From the NCBI GenBank assembly GCA_025677815.1, contig JAIXMP010000041.1, positions 62,001 to 126,000 on the forward strand: 64,000 nt of DNA. Reading direction: 5' to 3'. Below the pieces are notes generated by a model, which saw nothing but the letters and a program-made list of their open reading frames with translations, did not search any database and was not told the origin of the DNA. This DNA is from Phascolomyces articulosus. Taxonomy: Eukaryota > Mucoromycota > Mucoromycetes > Mucorales > Lichtheimiaceae. Shown piece by piece: positions 22,915 through 32,938 of this stretch. The translations under genes were made by a program, and so were the position numbers. How positions within the stretch are numbered: the first letter of the stretch is position 1; each line of letters begins with the position of its first letter.

Positions 22915-24561
22915 ATGTATATAACCTACGAGACGGCTCAATATAATTTGGATAACGATAGCGGTCATGCTAAACGTTCCCAACCACTTGAAAAAGCTCC
23001 CAATGATTTGCCCAAACCAGACTTTATGCCTACCAAACTTGTTCGTATTTTTGACATGGAAGTAGTCGATGGATCTCAAGTGAACGAAGGTTACTGCGCA
23101 TTATCATATTCATGGAATCAATCTGGAGATATTTTACTTGATGAAACTACTAGGAAATTTAAACGAATCGATCAAGGCAAACATGAGATTATTTCTTATG
23201 ACGATATATTTCCTGATATGATCATTCCGAAATACAAAAAATTTCAGAATATGAAATTATACAAAATATATAAAGTCTTCAACATCATGGATGATCATAA
23301 TCACTATTTTTCAAAAACAGTTCAATACGTCAAATTTGAAGACATCATTCAGCAAATATGTCAACAATTCAACATCAAATATATTTGGTACGATCAATTA
23401 TGCATCAATCAAGACAATAAAAAAGAAAAACAACATGAAATACGCAACATGCATCATATATACGAAAATGCTTATTGCACCATTGCACTTGTACCTGAGT
23501 TTAAATTAAGTGACGATTTAGATGAAAAAGAACATCAATATTTCAAACGTTTATGGACTTTAGAAGAAGCAATAAAATCAAAAAGATTGTTATTTGTTGG
23601 AAGAAATCGACATAAATGGGGAGACGATATTAAGCTTGGTACAACAATAGGTTATTTAACAAAATCATCTTCTGAACTAAACGTTTCACAAATTCTATAC
23701 CATGCACATCAACGAACAAGCACCAAAGTTCACGACCGTGTTTTTGCTCTCATCCATCTTTTCCCAGAATTTATTGACAAAATTAAAATCAGTTACAATC
23801 AACCATATGAAGACTTGATGATTCAATTTTATGGTCTCTTAGCAAAAAAATACATCAGCATTCTGTTCTTTCGAAACAAATATGATGATTATAAATCAAC
23901 AATCGAAAAACACAAGTTTTTGCCATCATGGACTGGTGTTAATGGTCAACACTTTATAAATAAAATAACGACCTCATTTCAAAAATACGATATAATTGGA
24001 AAAACCATGCATGTTACAACTACTTATGTTCCATCCATCGACGATGACAATTTAACTATACAAGAAGAAGATATACCACCAATTACTGACTATATCAACA
24101 ATGCTCTTAATAAACGAAAATATCATTTGTTTATACTTGTTCAACTATCTAAAGGAAAAGAAATGAAAAGAATCGATTTGGATCATTATGGTTTCTATTG
24201 GGATATTGATGGAAAATCATTTTTCGATCAAATATTCAAAGAACTTCAACAATTATCAAGGTTCATGGAGATAAAAAAGGAAAACTTGTGTTGGTGTAAC
24301 ATAGAAAGTGATAATTATCAAACGGCAAGAGTTAATTTTAGTGATTTAACAGACAGTTTGGATAGCCCTTCTGCGCAATATGTCATCCTTTCTGAAATTT
24401 CGTTTAAAAGTAATGAATATAATAACCGTTACTACTATTCTGTAATCAAAAAAAAGAAAGATGAAGAATACTATAAAGCTATTGGATGTTGTCTCATAGA
24501 AAATAATGAAGATTTTTTTTCTGACTGTAATTTACCCAAAGAAACGTTTTTGATTCAATAA
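22915..24561 (+). CDS. HET-domain protein, copy 1
   Basis: Member of the HET (heterokaryon incompatibility) family, whose domain is known in filamentous fungi to trigger cell death in allorecognition. The single exon encodes 548 aa. HET motifs are in the right order: YCALSYSWNQSGDILL at residues 60-75, IKYIWYDQLCINQDNKK at 154-170, then IRNMHHIYENAYCTIALVPE at 176-195, and RLWTLEEAIKSKRLLFVG at 212-229. The C-terminal half has no recognisable partner domain (no NACHT, WD or ankyrin repeats). The start at 22915 is supported because similarity with the second copy starts at this methionine. The gene is inside a duplicated block with transposon ends on both sides. Its role as an incompatibility gene is inference. 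Confidence 0.85.
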   Translation: MYITYETAQYNLDNDSGHAKRSQPLEKAPNDLPKPDFMPTKLVRIFDMEVVDGSQVNEGYCALSYSWNQSGDILLDETTRKFKRIDQGKHEIISYDDIFPDMIIPKYKKFQNMKLYKIYKVFNIMDDHNHYFSKTVQYVKFEDIIQQICQQFNIKYIWYDQLCINQDNKKEKQHEIRNMHHIYENAYCTIALVPEFKLSDDLDEKEHQYFKRLWTLEEAIKSKRLLFVGRNRHKWGDDIKLGTTIGYLTKSSSELNVSQILYHAHQRTSTKVHDRVFALIHLFPEFIDKIKISYNQPYEDLMIQFYGLLAKKYISILFFRNKYDDYKSTIEKHKFLPSWTGVNGQHFINKITTSFQKYDIIGKTMHVTTTYVPSIDDDNLTIQEEDIPPITDYINNALNKRKYHLFILVQLSKGKEMKRIDLDHYGFYWDIDGKSFFDQIFKELQQLSRFMEIKKENLCWCNIESDNYQTARVNFSDLTDSLDSPSAQYVILSEISFKSNEYNNRYYYSVIKKKKDEEYYKAIGCCLIENNEDFFSDCNLPKETFLIQ

Positions 24562-24816
24562 AAATGAACGATTGATATAAATAATTTATGTAGTAACAAA
24601 GTATAGTAATCTTCCATGCCTGCTACCCAGATAGCAAGCTGATGAATCTATGTACATATTACTGAAATGTGGGAAAATAATCATTGTTGCTGTAGAATTC
24701 CAAATTGAAATTCGGTACAGGCTGAATATTTATGATGGTGCTTGCTATTTGATGGTTCTGAGCCATTATCGCGTGTTGACAAGCCGTTGTTATTTTTTTC
24801 TTCCATAAGATTAACT

Positions 24817-25385
24817 ATATAGTTATACTCCCGAATGTTGCAAACCTTACCTAATGCAACAAATTTCGTGAAATTGTCAAAGTACAAAAAGCACCTAGCT
24901 CTCCACACCGTATAGAACAACTCTGCACCTTTCGGCCAGTAATCTGCCAAATTCTCTCAGAAGTTGGTGTGCTACAACACCCCGATGCAGACAGCACTAG
25001 TTTCTTTAGTTCCCAACCGGACATCAGTTTTGTAAATTGGATCTCTCCTCCTCCTCTTGAAGCAGGGTAAGTCACTACTAATAGCTACACTTGTACTAAA
25101 ATATTTATAAAAAAAAAAAACCTCTATAGAGAGCTCTTTCCCTTCCTGTTAGCAGCTCCCATATACTAATTACTTAACCTATCCTCCTCCTCAACTCCAT
25201 ATTACCACAGTACTGTACACTACCTCCCCATATTTTCCCTGTTCCGTGCGACATTGGGTTTTTCTCCCCCCCCTCTTATTAGATCTGTCTCTAACTATTA
25301 TAGCCCAATGGGCACAGTGTTAATTGAGAATTAAATAAAAACCACATCTTTTGAAAAAAAAGTGCAAAAAGCGAGGGTTGACTGT
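24817..25385 (+). mobile_element. Right end of a pogo/Tc1-like element, split by a LINE
   Basis: Positions 24817-24892 (ATACTCCCGAATGTTGCAAA to GTACAAAAAGC) match the last part of element E1. After the LINE insert the sequence resumes at 25362 with GTGCAAAAAGCGAGGGTTGA and CTG, then TA. The end is the exact type of inverted match expected for the left end CAGTCAACC at 20220. No matching left end lies directly upstream of 24817, so this is either a truncated copy or the right end of a longer unit starting at 20220. Confidence 0.55.
24893..25361 (+). mobile_element. 5'-truncated LINE (non-LTR retrotransposon) fragment
   Basis: Positions 24893-25080 encode the tail of a reverse-transcriptase ORF in decayed form (SPHRIEQLCTF, PVICQILSEV), matching the fragment at 46.55-46.94 kb (SPQRIEQFCTFWPVICQILS). 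A 3' UTR follows, ending ..TTTTG plus a run of A. The insert is bracketed by AGTACAAAAAGC (24881-24892) and AGTGCAAAAAGC (25362-25373), a 12-bp target duplication with one mismatch. This shows insertion into the inverted repeat of a DNA transposon. Confidence 0.75.
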
Positions 25386-25386
25386 A

Positions 25387-25520
25387 GCATATCAAGGGGG
25401 CTCGCCCCCATAGTCCATGTTGCTAGAGCGTTTGCTCCGGATTCAAGAGCTCCGTGGTTCGAAACTGCAAGAGTTTTGATGCAGTCTCTATTTATTGTTT
25501 ATACAAGGTTATGCATTACT
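25387..25520 (+). repeat. tRNA-like sequence, possible SINE head
   Basis: Just outside the transposon end is a GGGGGCTCGCCCCC hairpin, then TTGCTAGAGCG (A-box-like) and GTGGTTCGAAACT (B-box-like) with tRNA-like spacing. The stems pair poorly, so it is not a functional tRNA gene; a tRNA-derived SINE or a decayed tRNA fits better. Confidence 0.4.
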
Positions 25521-26154
25521 AGTTATTCCCATGGTTGCTCCCCTCGCCTGTTGGTACCTCAATCAAATCCACCTCTGACTTACAATGTTCTATCCCTGTT
25601 AAAATAGTTTATATTGAAAATGCTTTCTCTTGTGCGCTCCCCTTACTTTGTAACTATTTGATCAGACGAGAGCAATAAGCTGAAATCAGCGTGTGTTCAT
25701 TTAATTTCGTCATTAAAAATAAAATATAATTTCAACGTAGCATATCAAGTAAAATATACATATCCACAATCATTACTTTATATATATATATTAAAACTCA
25801 TTCTTCGCTTCATCTCAATATCTTCAACACTTTTTTAAAGCATTAAATATAAAAAAATATATATAGAAAACATCAAAATAATTGTAATGGTATCATAACA
25901 TTGTGTACTTTTTTTTTGCGTTTAGAAAAAAATATCTTTTTTAGTTTTTGTTTTTTACTCTACATACATTTGCCATAAGAAAGAAATAAAGAGAAAAAAA
26001 ATATTGGTATAACCATCTATTGCGACTATTTACGAAAGAATTGAAATAAATGGGGGAGGAAGAAAAAAAGGTGTACATGAAAATAAAAAAAAAAGTGAAA
26101 AAAATATGTATATATATATATAAAAAGAATTTATAACATGAATGTGTTTGTATT
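25521..26154. other. 3' flank of the GAS2-domain gene
   Basis: AT-rich sequence with A and T runs; presumably includes the 3' UTR of the minus-strand gene. No coding sequence is seen. Confidence 0.4.
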
Positions 26155-29100
26155 TCATCGCGTACGACGAGGGGTAATAAATTTGGTATCTTTGCTCCTG
26201 GCTTTTGTCATTCGAACTTCTACTTGATTACCTTCACCATCCACAGGCACCAAGAATTTATTGCCTTCTTTAATACCATGACCATAAGAAGGAGATGTAT
26301 TACGTTGAAAGGGTGTAGATCTTGATTCTCGAACAGGGGACATGGGAGGTGCAACACCACCAGCTCTACTTGTTCTTCCATTATTCTTGTTATTGGCAGC
26401 TGCAGCACCGCCACCACGGATCGTAACCACACCTCCGTTGGTTTGTAAAGTACCTTCACGGATTCTTGGATTGGATGTACGTGTCGAACTACTACCAGCA
26501 GGTGTGTTTTTGGAAATAAAACTACCATCCTCCAATAAGGAATGATCACGTAAGAATTGAGAAAGTTCGACCCATCCACCTCCTACTCTGACCATGACCA
26601 TACGACTTCGTAAAATACGACAATAGGCTAATTTAGGGTTCTTTGCACCAAACCAATAACGACCGACTTCACCAGGTACCATCTTGACACGAATCTTGTA
26701 AGGTGAATCATTGACAATATTACCTACAGCCATATCCAAATCATTCTTGGGATCGGCTACATAAGCTTCTGGTGTTTTGGTAGCAGCACGGGAACTGGCT
26801 CTTGTAGCAGGTCTTTGAGGTGGAAGAGGAGGTCTAGCGGTGACACCGGCTGCTTGCAATGAAGAAATTCTTTTATTGGTGGTTCTTGGTACCATGGTGG
26901 AACGGACCGTAGGTGCAGCTGGAGGTCGTCTAGGTGCCATGGCGGATTGTGGACGTGTTCTTGCAGCCAATGTACGAAGAGGTCTTGGTGTAGATTGAAC
27001 AGGTATTGGTTTTTCAGCATGAGCAAACGTAGGCATGGATTGTCGTTTTGTCAAGGTGGATTTTCTTCCCAACATACTATCCTTGATCATTCGACTATTG
27101 AACGATTCACTCAAAGGTCCAATACGATCCAATAAATCTGATCGTTTTGAAGCAGCTTGTGATTTCAATTGAGCCCACTTGTCCTTCAAATCCATCAAAC
27201 AATTAGCCACACGTTTATCTGAAATCACATCCTTTGCAACATCTTTGGCTTCATCCATCAATTCATTGATCTTGGGTTCATAGTATCGATAACGTGTATC
27301 CAAATCAATCAACATGGCTTGCAAATCCGCACGGCTCGGCAATCCATCAACGATTCTTGCATATTCGGGAGAAGCACGTTCCACTACTTCATGCAATGCT
27401 GATAACATGACTTCCAATTCTTCCACCACCGTCAAAAATGTTTCCAATTTTTCTGCACCTGCTACAGCATCCCGTTTCATTCGAATCATATCCGTTAATC
27501 CGCGTACAGCAGCAGCAATTTCAGTTCGTTGTCCAGCAAAAATATCTTCACTATCAGAATTATTGTTGAGCATTGTATCCAATTCGGTCAATTTCGTATG
27601 TAAATGTTGTTCAATATCCCGATCAACCGTATCCAATTCTGCCTTGGCAACAAAAAGTTCATGTTCTGTTGGCATCATGGAAAGAGGGCACGTGGTAATC
27701 ATTTTCAAATCATTGCCATCCGCCGCATGAATCATATCTTCAGAAAATCCACCACTGACACGAATAGTACCGGCACGTTCCTTTAAATGACCTACCAAGG
27801 TCAATATTTCCTTGACTTTGCGAGCAATTTCCACATCACGCCAAGAATTTTGTACACTCAATTTGGCCATATCCAATTGATTCGCCAATTGTTGCCATTC
27901 GCTCAAAATCAAGTCTTCGCGGTCCTTGATAGCATCCTTGATCGGTTCGGGATCCATACAGAGTTCATGCAAATTGAGTGGCTTTTGATCACGACCATTC
28001 ATAATACGAGAAGGCATGGCCTTGAACGCCCGAACAATCGGTTGAATTTCTGAAATCTTGTGTTCCAATGCTTCCATTTCGGCTCGCAGCTCGCTTTCAT
28101 CAGTCATACATACATCACCCGTAATTTGAGTGATCGCTTGACTACATTGATTGATCCAGGTTTGAAGATCCCGTGCTGCTTTGGCATGAATTTGTGTCTT
28201 TTTCACAAAAGCTGCTTGACGTTTTTCAAGCCCAATGGTATCCAATAATTGAGCAACACCTTCTTCAACACGTCTCACTGGCTCATACACAGTTTTTTCA
28301 TCATAACCTTGACTACGCAATGCACGTGCAACATCCCATAAACGTTTCACTTCTTGTTGTTCCAATTCACGCACTTGAGCTTCGGATCCATTGGCTTCTT
28401 TTTGAATGGCATGGGCCAATTTTTCAATCTCATGCATATCACCAGCTGCAAAAGAAGGAATACGACGACCCAAGGCAGACATACGACGTCCAACAATTTC
28501 CTTGAGTGCTTGAACTTGTTCTGATACAGAATCTGCCTTACCCAAGAAATCACTCAAGGCAACAGCATTATTGGCATTCTTCTTCAATGCATCCAAACTG
28601 GCTTGTACAGTTTGTGCCTTATTCAAAAGTGAAGCATGACGATCGCGTGCACGAGAATAATTGGCTGTTTGTAAAGGATCATCTTTAGCTTTGTTGCCTT
28701 CTTCGGCAATTTCTGCACCTGTGGCATCCAATGTCTTGATGGCTTCTTGAATCTTTTGTTCAATCTTGTCCAAATCTTCATGTTGCCAACCGGATTTGGC
28801 CAATTCGGAAATACTTTCGTTTAATCCCGCCAATAATTGTGTTTCCACCATACTGAGACGTCGTTGACGATCATACCATTGACCCACTGTCTCAGTAAAT
28901 TGTTCCAAATCCTTCATATCATGACCCAATATTTGCCAATCCTTGTTTAAAAATGCCTTGATGACTTCCACATCCACACCTTCGTCCTTGTTTGTTTTAC
29001 CGCCTCCTTCCAGGAGATCAATATGTTTCACATCTTCTTGAAGGTCATTCAGAAGGCTAGATTGCACTCGGAATGCATCCGACAATTTGGCCAATTTTTC

Positions 29101-32100
29101 ACGTAATGTATCATAACGTTGTCGATCTTGTTCTTCGGATTGGCCGGTAATAAAACCACAGGTTTGTTTTAAACCAGGTAAAGAAGCACGCGTTTCATTG
29201 AAAAAATGGCGCAACAAGTTGAATTTTTCGGCATAAGTATTACCGTCCTCTTTCTTTTTACGCATCGCTTCCAATTGAGCACCATGATCATCCAACATGC
29301 TATGCAATCGATCAAAGGCATTTGTCAAATATTGAGAGGCTTCTTCCAATCCTTCACGATCCATGGCTGTGGTATCCATCTTGCCTTCTTCTTCCAACAA
29401 GCTATCGATTTTGGTCAATACATCAATAGTTTCATTTTCCTTGCCGGTCTTGAGTTTATTCAACAAAGCATCTCGATCTCGTTGCAATCGTCGTAAATCA
29501 TCCATGGTCAAAGTATCTGATTCCACATCCACTCGAACTTTACGTAACATGTTCATTCGATCATCGGCCCATTCGCTCAACCGTTTAGCATCATTAAGTA
29601 GCTGTTTTCCACGTTTATGTAATTGTAATACGTGACGAAGTCCATTCAACCCATGATCCAATTCGTCCACCAATCCAACCAATTCAGTACGTTTTTCACT
29701 GATCACTTCGCGTGTGACACCATTGGACTCATCATTTTCTTCCTGGTCAACCTCCAACCCAGGAGCAGGATAAGGGATTCTTCCAGCCGTAGCAGTGACC
29801 AATTGAACAATACGTTCATGTAATTCTTGAACACGTCCCGTCATATCACGATCATTGTCATCTGCCAAAGCAGTACGTTGCGCTTCTTCCAAATCTTCCT
29901 TGAGTTGTTGTACATCTTTTTTGATAGCATACACTTGATATAAAAAATCCATCACCTTGAGTCGTTGTTCTACAACTTGACGCGCAAAATTGATACGTTT
30001 GAACAAATCTTCAAATTCATGTTCACAAGCTGATTGCCTTGCTTCCAAATGATCGGGAACATCAATGGTCATTGCATCCTCCAAATCATGAAAAGAATCC
30101 ACTGTCGTTGTGAATTGACCTTGATCAAATTCGTTGCGTTTATTTTCAAGCATCAATAAACGTTGAATGACCAATTCTTTGAGTCGTTCTTGGGCCATGA
30201 TATGTTCGCGATGATATTGTTCTTCCATATCACTATGTAAATCATCTTCATCCGCTTGCCATCGTGCATTGCCTCGAACAAACTCTTCCACTTCCTTGTC
30301 CGCTTCCTTGAGCCATGTATGACATTTCGACAATTCTCCTTCCCATGCCGTACGTTGCGTTAATACATTCAAGTCGTAACTCTTTTGACGTAATGAATGC
30401 ATCAATTTTTCGAGAGAAGTCAATGTCGTCAAGGTGATTTCGATGGTAGTAGTATCGGCTGGACTCAAATCCTTGTCAGCACGACCAGCGCCTGTCAATG
30501 CCTTCACATGAGCACGTAAACGAGCCATATCTTCCTTGTTGAATGTCTCAATTTCTTTTTCAAGGACTTGATGCGTGGCATTAAGTTGTTCCACTTGTTC
30601 ACGTGTGGCTGGTGAATCTTTGCTATTTAATGGTTCGGGAACCTTGATATTCTCCAGTCGTTCTGTACGTATAGCAATCCATTGTCGTATCCGTTGTGCT
30701 TCAGTAAACCAAACACGAACTTCTTCTACCCAAGAACGCACCAATTCATTCTTTTGAACAAGAGCATCGAAATGATCTCGATACGCCTTAGCTTCTTTGT
30801 TGTTTTGCTGTTGGTCACTGGCTTCTGCTGCCACATCATCATCGTCATCATTGTTTAAAGTAGTTCCTTCACCAACATGACTATCATCATCACCATCATG
30901 ATGATTATATTCAATCAATCCAACGGGTTTCAGAAGATCAGGAAACGTATCCGAAATATTTTCAATCATTGAAAACGCCTTTTGCATCCGTAATTCCATA
31001 TGTTGAATATCACCATCGGTGGATGTAGAGGTTGTCTTGACCATTTTCATTTGCACATAATCCAATTCATTCCGTACATCCAAACAATGTCTTGAAAATA
31101 AATAACCATGTTGAAAATTGGCCAATAATAGACCCCCTTTATCGGCATCTTCCATCAATGTACGAAATGCATGATGAATCGGTTCCCATCGTTGTTGAAT
31201 AGAAGTATCATCATCATCGTTATTTTCTTCCTCACCCTCGGTCAATAACAATTGCTGCGCTAATTGATGAAACCCATCCCATTCATCCTGTCGAAACGCT
31301 TGCAAGGTCACCTGAAACGTATTATAATTTCGTTCATACGTTCGAAGATCTTCATCCCCTGCTTGAAGAGGATGCAAAAGGCGTGGACCATTATGATCTG
31401 TTCCACCTGCACCACTTGTAGTACATTCACTGGCGGCTTCAGAAGAAGATTCCAATAAATCAGGCGTTGCAGAGGTAGTACTACCACCACGTACAGAAGA
31501 ATGATGATAGTTACGTGTTGGAATGATAGTCACCAATCGATTTTGAAGTTGTAAAATTTTTTCATACATGGCATTGGCACGTGAATCAAATTCTTCCCTT
31601 TCTGGCGATCGAGTCGACGATGTTGTAGTGGTGGTTGTGGTCGTAGTCGTTGTTTTGGTCAATTTGACATGTTGAACAGAATAAGTCGCTGTTACAGTCT
31701 TTTGTTGTTGTTGCTGTTGTTGTTCCTCCATGCCTCCTTCTTCATCAAGTTGTACAATAGATGAAGAAGAGGTACCATCACTTGTGGAAGGAGAAGAAGA
31801 AACAACGGCTAATGTTGTTGTAAACCGGTTAATATCATCTCTTCGTTTGGTCTTGACTTGATCATCTTGATTTCGTGCTCGTACACCTCGAATAAATTCA
31901 ACCAAATAAGCAATAATGGATTCTTCATCCACATGCATTGCATCGGCCAAAGTGGAAGCATCCAATAAGACTGGCACTTGGAATGTATTATGAATACGTC
32001 GAAAAGCTTTTTCTAATGTGTCTTGCCACCACCTTCGTTGACGTCGTCGTTCGGTTGAAAGGAATTCGAGTAAATCGGGAACACAATCCGGTTCATGACA

Positions 32101-32938
32101 ATGTAATAAGGCCATAAAAAAAGTACCATCTTGCCATGTTTCATGACAATCATCCACCGGAGGTAATAAAGATGCATTAATATAATCTGCCAATGTAACT
32201 TGAGCCCAAGTTAATAAAACTTGTTGAATATCAGCTGGTGTCGCAGCAATATGTTTTGGTATGCTTATAATAGGATGTATCTATTATGGTGATGATTTTA
32301 TAAAAAAAAAACGCGTGACAACAAAAAATTATTATTATTATTATTATTACTGTTATTGTTATTTTAAAATGTTACATATGAACGCGTTTCATGTTTCCCT
32401 TCCCAAATTAAAAAATAAATAAATTTACATGTGAACTCATGAAAGCAAATGTGTTATCTTGTAATGAATTAATGAAACGTGCTTGAGATTGTGTTAAAAT
32501 AAAAGAAAAAAATGTAATGATATGTTCTTCATGCTGATTTAATGTTGGTAAATAATCCAATTCAAAATAAGATTGTAACCTGGATATTGAATGATGTTGT
32601 AATGATGATGGTGTTTGTTGTTGTTCTATGGATTTATTATCTGTCAAAGCAGATACAAATTGTGCCAATAAATGATCGTCGTTTGCAAGTTGTACAAGGG
32701 AGGAAATATGGGTGGTAGCATCATGGACATGATGAATCCATTGCATCAACATGTTGTAACGCAGATGACGACATTCTGGAGGAATGGCAAGTGGCGGTGA
32801 AGGTGGAGTGATGGGTGGTTCGGTCATGCTATAAGAACGATCCAATGGCGTGGTCGTAGTTGATGGTGTATGTGAAATATCATGGAGTTTTGAAGAAGTA
32901 TTAATCGTTGGTTCAATGTCAAGATCGGTTGTATTCAT
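26155..32938 (-). CDS. CH / spectrin-like / GAS2 cytoskeletal linker (spectraplakin-like)
   Basis: Predicted actin-microtubule linker in the cytoplasm. Two exons: 32938-32429 (170 codons) and 32280-26155, joined in phase across a 148-bp intron with GTAAAT..AATAG ends, giving about 2211 aa. The frame has no ATG near the start of exon 2, so the upstream exon is required. A calponin-homology segment follows the junction: IQQVLLTWAQVTLADYINAS and ETWQDGTFFMALLHCHEPD. Exon 1 may hold a divergent first CH domain. A very long, charged helical region with spectrin-repeat character fills most of exon 2. The GAS2 microtubule-binding domain is at about residues 2016-2088 (MAVGNIVNDSPYKIRVKMVP, YWFGAKNPKLAYCRILRS, VRVGGGWVELSQFLRDH). 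A basic Ser/Gly/Arg tail ends the protein. Domain order is as in metazoan spectraplakins; direct orthology is not claimed. Confidence 0.85.

Larger units (their letters stand above)
21261..24595 (+). repeat. Segmental duplication, copy 1 (HET block)
   Basis: About 3.3 kb that is closely similar, in the same orientation, to 43003-46385. Shared landmarks include TTCTAATAATGCATAATTA (about 21321), AGACTCTAGACAATATGAAA (about 21465), the near-identical stretch from AACAACAATGTCGG (about 21577) to the small ORF, and the whole HET gene with its 3' end TTTTTGATTCAATAAA. The similarity covers about 1.6 kb of non-coding upstream DNA as well as the gene. Confidence 0.85.

Noticed and set aside
25410..25485. 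Functional tRNA gene
   Set aside because: Acceptor and T stems do not pair well; kept only as a tRNA-like repeat.
27314..28505. Several plus-strand frames of 60-138 codons
   Set aside because: Antisense shadows of the rod region of the GAS2 gene; no independent start context or motif.
32408..32428. Continuation of the GAS2 first exon to the stop at 32408
   Set aside because: A GTAAAT donor at 32428 and an in-phase acceptor at 32281 extend the CH domain, so the tail is intronic.
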